From Teratosphaeria epicoccoides (lineage: Eukaryota; Ascomycota; Dothideomycetes; Mycosphaerellales; Teratosphaeriaceae), in contig JADDMT010000005.1 of assembly GCA_021401465.1 (NCBI GenBank), forward strand, positions 248,001-312,000: a stretch of DNA of 64,000 bases. Reading direction: 5' to 3'. The notes beneath the pieces are model-generated. The model ran no database searches, was not told the DNA's origin, and was given only the letters and a program-made list of their open reading frames with translations. Shown piece by piece: positions 9,934-20,211 of the stretch. The position numbers and the translations under genes were made by a program. Each line of letters starts with the position of its first letter. The first letter of the stretch is position 1.

Positions 9934-11232
9934 GCGCGATAGAAGGCATCACAGGGACACTTTGACGCTGCATCCCTCGCGACGGACAGCGGAGCGTCCG
10001 CACCGATTGGCATCGAGCGAGGCAAACAGCCCGTGCAATCGCGTGGCCAAGAAGTGCAGCTCGTGCAAAGCTGTTCTTCACCACTCGAGATCTGAGCGGC
10101 GCTGAACTCACGCTGTGCAACAAACGGCCTGCGAGAAACGGTACGTCACGGTCACGTCTTCGTATGGAGACGATCGAGGCACGAGTATCCTGACGTGTAC
10201 GCATACGCAGCCAGACAATGAGGAAGAACTGACCGTGTCCGCGACCCCATACAAGCCCGCCGACGTTTGGCGCAATGCCAAAGCCCCGTCAGAGTGTCTC
10301 AGGATTCCGGTGCGGCCTCCTGGCGAAGAGCCCCGCGCGGGAAGAACATTGAGCGGTGGCGAGGGGATGTTGACGCGAGAGGCAACTTTGACGATATACC
10401 GGTTCATCGTCAAGGTCTCGACGCATTCCTAAATTGTTTAATAACCTCTTCACCGCACTAGCAACCTCGTCTCTGGCTCCGCACTGAGAGCTACTGCTGC
10501 TGCAAGGCTCTCGGCTGGAGAAAGGCAACTGCGAGACTGTGGTGGATACCAAGCGTGAGACGCTCGGGCCGTAGGTATAGTGGCTGACTAGATGACGGGG
10601 ACAGCAACGGGTCAGCTACAAGCAGCTGGCGGGTGCAACTATACCAGCATCTACCAGATGCTCATCGTTGATACGAGCAAGCATATAGTCGTCCGCCTGA
10701 AGGTCAAACAGAGGTCGCAAAGGCATATGAACATCTCGGTACGTCCATGCAGTCTGACGACAATATTGCCGCCAGCGCCGCCACTGCTTCTATCTCTCCC
10801 AGCTCGCTGGAGGCTGGTGCGGCGATGTCGGCGGCGTGTGATCTGCTGCCGTGCTACTGCAGCATCAGAGCATGATCGGCCTTGTCGTCTGCTCGTCTAC
10901 GAGGCACCGACCGGTAGGAACGAAATATCTCCGCCGGATGGGTCGGGGTTTGGACAGCCGCGACTGAGCGACATCTGACGGGGTCACATCGGGAATAGGT
11001 CAGACTTGCTCCAGTTTCAAAGTTTCACTTTTGCTAATCGTCCATACTCAACTGCTCTGTTCGGTGATCAAACGGCTACTGGCCATTGTCCGAAGAAGAA
11101 GACGCAGCCAGTCTGGCCGCAAAGCTCCTTACTACCACATTCGAATGCTTACACAACTCGGCCATCGCGTGCAATTTAGATCTCAACGTCATGCTATTGA
11201 CCAATCCTCCCGTCCGCCTCCCCAAGGCAACC
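9934..11232. other. Intergenic, 1.3 kb, nothing convincing
   Basis: This stretch lies between the converging PPN2-like and ISY1 genes. Short open frames exist (for example 10115-10432 on +), but their composition and frame context give no support. I see no tRNA-like or repeat structure. Confidence 0.4.
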
Positions 11233-11970
11233 TCACAATTTGTCCAACAGCTTCCTCTTCCGTCTCTCAAGCAGCTCTGCCTCCACTTCTTCCGCCGTCG
11301 GCAACTTCCAGCCAACCCCATCTCCAACATCACCCGGAATGACCTCAAACCCCTCATCCACCCTCTCCGTCTCCTGCATCAGCGCCTCATAAGCTTCCCG
11401 CTCCTTCTCCGCCTCATACGCCACCAAACTCCCATCCTCTTCATCCAAGTTATACCCATAATACCCCGCATCCACTCGATTCCTCAACTCATACCTCGCC
11501 TCGCCTCCCTTCTTTGTCTCCTCATCCGGTTTCCGCGTCGCGGCCTCAAACAGCTCCTTGACACCGGGCAGCTCCTTCGCGCGGCCAAAATACCTATAAC
11601 CCTTCCCTCCGCCCTCCACGACCCTGCCCTCGTCATCCACCACCCTCCCGCCTCCGCGCGTGTAGTTCGGCCCGCCCAGCTCTCGGATCCGCACTTCCCA
11701 CTGCCACTTCTCGCGGAAGAGTTTATTCAGCTCGTCGTTGAGATCTCGGACCTGATAGTCGCTGAGCGCCGGGTCCTGGATCTTGGTGATTTTGCGGGAG
11801 ATCTCTTTGAGCACTTGGCCGCGCCATCGCTCGCACGTGGGGATGTTTTCTTGTGCCGATATGGCTTTGGGTCGCCGGGTGGTGTGGACGGAGATGATGC
11901 CGAGGTCTGAGGCTTGTTGTGCTCTGAAGCGGAAGAGCATGCTCTGCGCTTTTTCTGCATTGCGGGCCAT
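11233..11970 (-). CDS. ISY1: Pre-mRNA-splicing factor Isy1
   Basis: This NineTeen-complex-associated splicing factor acts in the catalytic spliceosome in the nucleus. The start is placed at 11970 because MARNAEKAQSMLFRFR is the almost invariant N-terminus of the family; 15 further in-frame residues upstream are probably 5' UTR. The 245-residue product shows the characteristic TRRPKAISA and CERWRGQVLKEISRKITKIQ blocks, then VRDLNDELNKLFREKWQWE and IRELGGPNYTRGG. After an acidic linker it ends in a Lys/Arg-rich helix (EVEAELLERRKRKLLDKL), as in filamentous fungi. No intron is needed. Confidence 0.94.
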   Translation of the reverse strand: MARNAEKAQSMLFRFRAQQASDLGIISVHTTRRPKAISAQENIPTCERWRGQVLKEISRKITKIQDPALSDYQVRDLNDELNKLFREKWQWEVRIRELGGPNYTRGGGRVVDDEGRVVEGGGKGYRYFGRAKELPGVKELFEAATRKPDEETKKGGEARYELRNRVDAGYYGYNLDEEDGSLVAYEAEKEREAYEALMQETERVDEGFEVIPGDVGDGVGWKLPTAEEVEAELLERRKRKLLDKL

Positions 11971-13931
11971 TTCCGAACACGAGGCCGATCCGGTGGTAGA
12001 GAATGATGATTCCAATGGCCCCCAGACTCCTTGTCAAGGTTGATGCGTGAGATCGTGTATGAATTGGAGAATCGATGGGCAAGGATTGGACTTCCGATGG
12101 AATGCGATATTGCGCGAGTCATGCTTAGCCGACGTTTAGCCGCGACCTTTCCCAGAATGCATCTCACAGCATTGCGTGCCTTCCTCTTTGACTTACACTG
12201 CAAGCCTCAGGCTGCGGACCAGTTGTATCCGCTTGACGAGCTTGTCAGGCGCACGAATAACGCAGCTCGCGTGGACGCCGGGCCGTCCGTGGTCTATACG
12301 GCTCTGGGCCCACCCTGGTCGAAGCGAATCGCTTCGAGTTCGCTGGACGGGACGTGGGTGGCTGCCCCGGTCACCTAGGTGTGCTGCAGGCATATGTCCG
12401 CACCGATGTGCACTGACTATGCAACCATCCTGGCTATCGACCTGTACAATCGTCACGCTTCAAGAACCTCTGCCGTACCTCAAGGAGACCGCGCCAAGAG
12501 CTGCACGGCCGACAATTACTTCCCGTAATCTTGACCGCGCCGTATCTTCTTTCGTCGCTAGCGAGGACGATGAAATCTTTGACAGGTCCTGGATCTCCAA
12601 GGCTCTGCTGTACAATCTTATGCATCACCTGCGGAGGTACGTTGCGCTCATAAGCAGCGTTTCCGCTGCTAGTCCTTGCGCTTGATGGACATCGGCCCGC
12701 GAAAATGCAGAAATCGGAAGGCGTTGTATGGCTGTCGTAAAAGTGGTAATCAAATGAGCTGCATATGCATAGCTACCCGATCATCAATTGCCGTGACCCA
12801 GAGCGTAATGGATCGTTCGCCTCGGCTCTCTCCTTCCAAGGCAACGGGCATGTTGGGCTGACGACATCAAGACCAGCCCTTTGCATTCAAGGGTGGCGTC
12901 GGATTAGCAGGACAGCAACCAGGCCGAGGATCAACACGCCCCACGACGAGACATTGACTCGAAACAGGGCAAGAATTTCTAAGTAAAGAACACGGCAGTT
13001 GGACTTCAACGGGGGATTGCGAACGCAGACGGGGATCTGCGACGTTGCGCTACGGCAGTAGGGACATGCGGAAATGTCTCCCCATTTGACTTATGCTAGC
13101 TTCCTTGCCTGTGGACCAGACGGCAGCCAGTCGACGTGCACATTGACTCCCCAAGCAAGCCGTCTTGATGATTGCGAGGGTTGTAGCTGAAGTCTCAAGA
13201 CGTGCTCAGACGAGCGGAAGGGACTTGAACGTCCAGGTCGCCTGAACCAGCATCTTGATCATGCTGAATCGCCGAACAAGGCGTCCAGGCGCTTCACGGA
13301 ATGTGGAGAAGGTCATAGACCAACGCAGGCTGGCACAGCACGTCAACCGCTCATCGGTTCGCAAACATGGTCGTTAGCCATGCTAAGGTCCGATTCTGGC
13401 CAAGGGAGTGACTCAACCAAGGGACATAGTCTCGGTCCAGACTGAGCTGAAAGATGTTCTGCACGACAGCAGGAAATGATGAACTGATGGTGCGTCGGTG
13501 GCTCAATCCGAATGTCCCGGTGTCAAGCAAAATTAAGAAAGGATCAAGAGCTCACTATCCTATGCACCTCAATCATACTTGTCAGACAATTGACCAACAC
13601 CGGCGCCGGACACTGTGGTGTGAGGAAATTCAATGGGTGAGTTCTGCAGCATTTGTTCTGGCCGCTGTGAAGCCCCGTGGGATGCACGGCAAGCTTCGAG
13701 CCCCGACAAGCGCGACATTTGACAAGGTCGAATTGGGATTGTCGAGCCAAGTCCGCTGGCATTGCGATGGCGTTCCCCATGCTCTTCTCGCAACACTACC
13801 GGATACGCCGGCATAGGACCAGGCGGGTTGGCTCATCAATGGCTTGCCCGTTGCATCATGCACATGATTCTCGGCTTTCATCCTGAAGATAACAGGAACT
13901 ATTGCTTCGACAAGAATGCATGCTCTTGCAA
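11971..13931. other. Intergenic, about 2 kb, no supported gene
   Basis: Several 60-170-codon open frames occur on both strands, including 12176-12685 on +, whose second half reads like protein. None has a recognisable motif, intron structure or homologous neighbour, so none is called. No repeat was noticed. Confidence 0.4.
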
Positions 13932-15847
13932 TCAAACTTTTGATGCTGCTTTGTCCTCGTCAACGTGGTTGATGACCGGAGAATGCTCCACAACTTCATC
14001 GCCGAACACAGCCGCCATCGATTCGAGGGTGTGGCCGCGAGTCTACGTGTCATGTTAGTCCGACCACCGGAAGCTTGAAGCAATCCTCAGAATGCACACT
14101 TACTTCGGGGAACAAGAGATAGGCAATGACCACCATCGCACATGTCAATAAGATGAAGACTATGTAGAACTTCGCTCCAATATTTGCAAAGGCTGATGAC
14201 GCGACAGCAGTGAATATGGTACCCCAAAATGGGATCGCGAGGATTGAAACAGATGTCCCGAGGGCGCGGTGCTCTGTCGGGAACAATTCTGAGGTGTAGA
14301 CGAACGATACACATTCTGTTCCAAGCGCGTAGCTACGAGCGTCATGTGTCAGTGCCAATGCCGGTCAAAAGAACGAATGAACTCACACAATGATCAGGAT
14401 GAATGTGAATGCAGCTGCAGTAGCATTGCCCGCGTGGTTGTCGGAGTCGCTATATAGCTCAGTCAGGATGCAGAGGATCGTGAGAACAGTCGCAACAGCG
14501 CAGTAGCCAATGACTGGAACTCACTTAGCCATTCGAATGTACAGAACCGACCCAGGCATTTGTACTTACTCAGTTGCCTCACCCGTGGCATTCTGTCGAC
14601 TAGGACTCCACCAAAAAAGTTGAACACGCCGTTGAACAACGTCCAGATGGCCCCCAGAATCTCAACCATAAAGGGTCCATATCCGAGCGCACCGTAGATG
14701 ACTGATGAATACGCTATTCTCGACCATCAGCATCTTGTTAGTGCTTGTCTCGAGACGTGACCTTACTCAATACCACAATCAAACCGCCGAATTGCGTGCC
14801 GCTCATCGCAAGGAATCCAATGACAAAGCGCCGACGCAAGGATGGTCTCTTCAGAGCCGTTGTAAGGCTGACGCGATGGGCCAATTCGTAGTCAAGTTGC
14901 GCCTTCATCAAGGCCATCTCATGGTGCGCAGACAGATTATCCGGGTCCGCGCGGTTTTTGCGGAGCTTGACGAGCACGTGCTCTGCTGCTTCTGCTTGGC
15001 CATCAGTGTACACTGAGATTCGTCAGCATTCCGCTGCTGTCGTCAGATCAAATCAAGGAGAACGCACGCCAGCGAGGGCTTTCGGGCACCGTCCAGATCA
15101 GTATCAACAAGAGCAATGGCGGTACACACTGCAAAGCGAACGGCACTCGCCATCCAGCCTGTGAGGTCATGTCATCATCAAAGTACTTTGTGGTGGCTGA
15201 AGAGGATGCACCTACGCTTCCCTGCACGTGATAGAACGCTACACCGATCCAGGAAGCAAGAGCAGTGCCAAAACCAATGAGAGAAGCTGCCAGACGTCAG
15301 TCCCAGCGATTCAACTCATTGCAAGAGCGAACATACCATGAAGACCCACTATGAGACCTCTGTGAGAAGCTGGAGCGATCTCTGCTTGGTACGTGGGTAC
15401 ACCAGAAATAAAGATGCCGATACCAAACCCATTGATAAAGCGAGCAATTGCTAGCATAGCAGCGTCAACCGTGCCAGCTTGCAGTGCTGAGCCAATGATG
15501 GTCAGTACTGCGCCTATTGCAATTGGCTTCTTGCGACCCAGACGAGATGCCAACAGCGAGTAGCTTGCGCAGCCGAAGAAATCTCCCACGAAGAGAATGC
15601 AGTTCCAAAGAGCGATTATCGAGGTCGTGTAGTCCGCTCTTGGACCTTTCTCGGAAAGATTGAGGTATTCATTGAAGACAGGCTTCGACAGCGCATTCGC
15701 CAGCGACGAGATCGAGTAGCCATTACTCAGACTTCCCAGTGCTACGGTCAGTGACACCTGTGGTCTTGGTCAGATAGATGGCAGCTGATTGCAATTGCAT
15801 CATGACGTTACTAAAATGTTGTATCCGCTTCTTGGGTGCTCACTCAT
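13932..15847 (-). CDS. MFS sugar transporter (12-TM), nine exons
   Basis: This is a plasma-membrane sugar porter of the major facilitator superfamily. Reading splice sites in frame gives exons 15812-15847, 15337-15757, 15216-15286, 15068-15158, 14767-15012, 14570-14713, 14387-14513, 14104-14332 and 13932-14042, summing to 492 codons with no stop. All eight introns are 50-61 nt and GT-AG. The product begins MSEHPRSGYNILVSL, where TM1 is short. It contains the family signatures SRLGRKKP after TM2, ARFINGFGIG, the mid-loop IWTVPESPRWL, YTSELFPTEHRALGTS and the end-of-TM12 FPETRGHTLESMAAVFGD. Substrate cannot be read from sequence. The tiny first exon (12 codons) is the least certain part: an alternative upstream segment that reads well as TM1 has no in-frame ATG. 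Confidence 0.92.
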
Positions 15848-17684
15848 GATATATTGTGCTCGTTACAGTGCGTACCCTGATGGGGAGAAGATTCTTTGGC
15901 TTACGATGATCAAGGACAAGAGGTACGGGATGGGTCGATACGAGGAGGAGGGCAGTCGAGGATTAAATCACTCCAGACCTGTTGCAAGGTCGGTAAACGT
16001 TGCCAGAGCATGTCTTGCCGTCCTGGTAGAGAATAGCCGTCGCGTGCAGGAGGACTCATTGGCCAGGATTGAATGGAAGCAGTGGTCTAGGATGACATTG
16101 AGGATGGTCTTGTTGTGTGCGGATGTGCAGGGGGACCAAGTCCTTTCTGTGTTCCAGGCTTACCTGGCTAAGTGGTTGAGCGGGCAGCGGCTTCCAGCCA
16201 ATGAAAGCGCTTTCCGATTACAGATCCGCCTACCGCACCACCCAGTGCGAAGAGGATCTGTCTCAATCGTGAAGATCTTACTCGCTTCCAAGAGTGTATG
16301 CGCCTCGCACAAAGCTGCACAACTGAGACCATGGTGACACTTGCTGTAGCTGCAATGCGCCCAGGCCAAGGATTGCATCAAAGGACACCAAAAATGGAGC
16401 CAAAAGATTCGCCATGATCCAACACATGCGCCAGAAGCCGAGGCTGGACGATCCAAGACTGAAGGAGCTTGTCCATGGCATGGGCCCTATGCAGATGGTT
16501 GTCCGTCTTGCCGATCCGTCCACAGGCAGTACAGGTGATCTAATGCAGTAGTGGCATTGCGCTCCAGGGTGGAGCAGGGGGGCCATGGCTGTGCCCGGCA
16601 GATATCTTGCTCAGTGGTGTACCTCCTAGCTGTGTTATCGAGGACATTTGGAAATCTTTGCGGTCAAGATTTCATGTGCATCGACCATCTAGAAGCTGCT
16701 AGCAAGTTTCCTGCACTTCATATGCGCTTACGATGGCAACCGAGTCTGTTTTCCTGCAACCTCTTCTCCCTCACATCCCAGGAGCCACTTCGGACCACCT
16801 AACAGCGGCGTCAATAGAGCTATGTCGAGCTAGTCCGAAATGAGTTTATTTTCTCTGGTGCATCAAATCGTTCGTGAAGCCAGGCTCTTCTAGGTTGCGG
16901 GCTAGACAATCACTGTGAGACTTGATGCCGACATCGATGGCTGAAGGTCCGCTGATGCGGCTCACAGCTGCTTCTCATTGGTATGATCGCCGGTGTGGCA
17001 GTCTGCCGTTCTGCTCTCCGGGAATAGAAGTCCATCGTACAGAGGCCAGTACGCCTGCGCTGTCATGCTCAGTGCTTCGTAGCTACCGCCAACTGCCAGT
17101 ATGTCCGACCGATGCAGATCGTGGACGCCATCGCTGAAGTGTAATCTCAGGCTGCAAAGAGTTGCTATGCCGGAGCATATCCTATCTCAAAGGCTCGAAT
17201 ACTCGCTGTAGTCAGAGCGAACAGCGCATCATGGCAGATGACTGACCATTCGGTGGCGAGGCATGCGCTGAATCATGATACTACGAATCACTTTGTGTGT
17301 ACCCTAGCATCATACGCGAGCTCGATCCAGAGAAAGTCCGTTACTAACAAAGACATGAAATTTTGAGGCCGTGAGGTGACAGGGGCGACGTGGATAAAGT
17401 TCGGACTGTCCGTTCACACGATCGGTCGATCATATGCAAAATGAAGCATCAGCCTGCCATCAGGACTGTCCGCGGCTTATTCATTCTCACACCTGCATCA
17501 GCGCTATGCTTCTCATATCATTCGAATCCTGCCTTGTCTGTGTCGAAGAAGTACTTGACAGTCCATCGAATATACTGCCTGACGCTTGATATGATGCCTC
17601 ATTAGCTAGCTTGTGCTTCTCTGTTCTTCCCGCGCAAATCTTCTGCCTGCAGGCGCTATTGCCTCTCTGCCAGTAACAACGAGA
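15848..17684. other. Intergenic, 1.8 kb, nothing supported
   Basis: No gene can be supported. A minus-strand frame at 16278-16586 is hydrophobic (ANLLAPFLVSFDAILGLGALQL) and could be a relic, but it links to nothing in frame. The region includes the promoters of the divergent sugar transporter and 2OG oxygenase genes. Confidence 0.4.
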
Positions 17685-18830
17685 ATGGGAGACCAAATTC
17701 CAGTTCTGGACCTTTCATCGACTGACACTGCAGAACGCCCTTTCCTGCTCGAGCAGCTGCGCTCTGCACTGTACGATATAGGCTTTCTGTATATCAAGAA
17801 CACTGGTATACCATCAGAGATCATCAATCGGCTGACTGCTATGCTGCCAGTCCTCTTTTCTTTGTCAGACGACGAGAAGGCGACTTTGAGTAAGCTGAAC
17901 AGCCCGCACTTTCTGGGTTATTCTGGCTATGCTGAGGAAACCACGCACGGGAGACGGGATTTAAGGGAGCAATTTGATTTCGCTACCGAGTCGCCTGTAG
18001 TCTATTCTTGCAATTCCGAACAGCATCAGAATGTTGCAAGCGTCGGCCATGATGAGCGAAACTTCACCCAGCTGTACTGGAGACTTCGTGGACCAAACCA
18101 ATGGCCAGACCTTCCGCAGTTTCGAGAAGCATTTTTAGCGTGCCACGACGCTGTACAAGAGCTGTCGTACAGATTCGTGCATCTTGTTGAAGAAGCCTTT
18201 GGTATTCCTGTGGGCACGTTTGATCATTTCTTTGGTCGACAGAATTCGGCCAGCAGGGAAGATGCTCTCTCGAAAGGAGCCTCGCGGTCTTTCCTGCCAC
18301 CTCAGCACCGCATCAAGCTGCTCCGATATCCTCCATCGACTGATCCAGCATCTGTCCAAGGCGTCGGCGCCCACAAAGACTCCTCAGGCTGGCTCACATT
18401 CCTGCTTCAAGTTGGCAATGAACCTGGCCTTGAAGTTCTCGCGGCAGATGGACACTGGATCAAAGTTCCACCGATTGATGACACGTTTGTAGTAAACTTC
18501 GGCAACGCCTTCGAAGCAGCGACTGAGGGCGCTGTCAAAGCCACTACTCATCGCGTGATAGTTCCAGGACCAGCCAGCAACGTGCGATATTCCATTCCCT
18601 TCTTTCAAGGCCTGCCGCTGGACATGACGGTTGGTGAGGTGCGGAGCTATATCCCGGAGCATGTTCGGCAAATGAGGAAGCGGGAGCAGGGAGCGGAGGT
18701 TGTGAGCAACTTTCTAGATCCGAGGTGGGACAGTCTGGGCGAGAGTCAGTTGAGGAAGTGGATTAGGAGTCACCGCGATGTTGGCGAGAAGTGGTATGGG
18801 AGGAAGGCCGTCCAGTATTACATCGGGTGA
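17685..18830 (+). CDS. 2-oxoglutarate/Fe(II)-dependent dioxygenase, isopenicillin N synthase-like
   Basis: This is a soluble non-heme iron oxygenase of the DIOX_N plus 2OG-FeII_Oxy architecture. I start it at 17685 (MGDQIPVLDLSSTD), because family members begin close to the IPVLDL strand; the frame remains open to 17613. The product has 381 residues. Iron ligands are His230 and Asp232 in GVGAHKDSSGWLT and His289 in KATTHRVIV, and the 2-oxoglutarate-binding Arg is Arg301 in NVRYSIPFF. All are present, so the enzyme looks active. The N-terminal DIOX_N part contains YDIGFLYIKNTGIP. No introns are present. No biosynthetic partner genes flank it, so the substrate is unknown. Confidence 0.92.
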   Translation: MGDQIPVLDLSSTDTAERPFLLEQLRSALYDIGFLYIKNTGIPSEIINRLTAMLPVLFSLSDDEKATLSKLNSPHFLGYSGYAEETTHGRRDLREQFDFATESPVVYSCNSEQHQNVASVGHDERNFTQLYWRLRGPNQWPDLPQFREAFLACHDAVQELSYRFVHLVEEAFGIPVGTFDHFFGRQNSASREDALSKGASRSFLPPQHRIKLLRYPPSTDPASVQGVGAHKDSSGWLTFLLQVGNEPGLEVLAADGHWIKVPPIDDTFVVNFGNAFEAATEGAVKATTHRVIVPGPASNVRYSIPFFQGLPLDMTVGEVRSYIPEHVRQMRKREQGAEVVSNFLDPRWDSLGESQLRKWIRSHRDVGEKWYGRKAVQYYIG

Positions 18831-18903
18831 GCAGGCAAGTCGTGGGTATTTCGCGGCAAGGGAGCGTATCTTCCGCCAGGATGACTAGATTGTCTAGCCT
18901 TAG

Positions 18904-19389
18904 ACAAATAGTACTAGACCACGCTGCTACATCCTCGAGCCACCACCTGAGCTGCGACTACAGATCTACGGCTATGTATACGACGACCGAAGTGGGCCGA
19001 AGTGGGCCAAATGGCTGAACATACCTGACCCAGGCAGCCTCGGCGACGAGCACCCACGAAAAGGGCCCGGAGTCGGCTTGATAGCAAGCAGCGCAATCGT
19101 GTACACCGAGATGATGAGTTCACATTCCGGATCCGGTCGACACCATTGTCAAGTGATGATTTCGCCGCCTGGAACGAGCCCCGAACTCGGAATGTCCTGG
19201 CTTCACGTCAAGCGGGTGGGAAATCTGAGCATTGAATCAGGCAGCGGCAGCGAGATGCTCATTCGGCACGGGTCAAGGCGAATTGGGGATGTGAACTTCG
19301 ACGGCGATGATTACATTGAGTACGGAGGGCAAGGTTGCGCAAATGATGTGTGGAAAGGTTGCAGAAGCTGCAGCGCAACCGCATGCTAA
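18904..19389 (+). pseudogene. Relic of an LPPELRL-type (F-box-like) fungal protein
   Basis: In frame after a TAG at 18901-18903, the sequence reads YILEPPPELRLQIYGYVYDD and stays open for about 160 codons to TGC-TAA at 19389. The PPELRLxIY motif is the hallmark of a very large fungal family that begins with an F-box-like helix. No ATG precedes the motif in this frame; the first in-frame ATG (19108) lies well inside the conserved part. Either an upstream exon was missed or the 5' end has been lost. I favour a truncated relic because the upstream 70 bp carry stops in all plausible reading paths. Confidence 0.45.
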
Positions 19390-19505
19390 GCATCAGTGAG
19401 TTTGTGCCATGCGAAGAATGCTCGCTCGTCCACCAAAAAGGAGTGGGAGGAGTTCTGTGCGCACTTTGAGCTGCAGTTCGACAATCATAGACACCTTCAG
19501 CAACC

Positions 19506-19710
19506 TGCATAGGGAGGCCTTTGCAGGTGCTTTGCAGGTCTAAAACGGTTAGCGTCATGGCATTGTGGCTGCACCTGCAAGGTGCTCGAAGTAGCATGCC
19601 TCTATGCAGGTGCTAGGATTCTGCATAAATTGCATAATGGCCTGAGCGTGACAGCTCGCTAAGCTACTTTGAGCGACCTGCAAAACGCCTGCAAAGCCAC
19701 TCCCTATGCA
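19506..19710. repeat. 205-bp MITE-like element with inverted terminal arms
   Basis: Arms at 19506-19540 and 19675-19710 are inverted copies. Read in the same sense, both start TGCATAGGGAG and end TTTGCAGGTC, with about 32 of 35 positions identical plus one single-base gap. The 134-bp interior is not inverted but repeats the words TGCAGGTGC and CTGCA several times and encodes nothing. A non-autonomous transposable element (MITE) is the simplest reading. I could not identify a target-site duplication with confidence. Confidence 0.6.
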
Positions 19711-20211
19711 AATGTGGAAGGAAGGTAGTATCGAGTGGAATCCACCAGGGTGGAACATGCTGTAGAGAAGAAGAGCAAGGCATCCACCAAATCTAGCCTC
19801 ACGTGGAAGCTCGATTCGGCGCACATATACTGGATGCGAAGTGATCGCGAAGTCGGAACGTTGGGTGTATGCATCAGAACACAGCTATTCAAGTGAATGG
19901 AGCAAGACTCGCCCGGGTCTTCTTGGTGCCATGGCTCGGATCGAGGGGCAGCCTGGTCAATATAGCAAGCAGAGAACGCCACACGGAGAGACACGGTGCA
20001 GGCTCGCAGCGAGCTTCAACAAAAAGTTTGCCGGGCCGCGCGAGGCCATTGTGCATAATCAATGCGATTAGATATCTTCAGATCATCAGTAGGGTATCCA
20101 CAAGACCAGCAGTCCTGCTCTCGAAGCAGCAGCCCAAACACCGCGCTAATAAGCAATGGTCACATGGTCCGAACCGTTCAAATGCATCAGGTCATCGCCA
20201 TAATCATGACC

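Noticed and set aside
10115..10432. 105-codon plus-strand frame between PPN2 and ISY1
   Set aside because: No recognisable motif and no supporting context. It is within the length expected by chance in GC-balanced DNA.
12176..12685. 170-codon plus-strand frame downstream of Trp/Arg-rich sequence
   Set aside because: The first half has out-of-frame composition. Only the second half is protein-like, and no start or intron supports a separate gene.
16278..16586. Hydrophobic minus-strand frame as a transporter or transcription-factor remnant
   Set aside because: Only one hydrophobic stretch, no neighbouring frame extends it, and no family signature is present.
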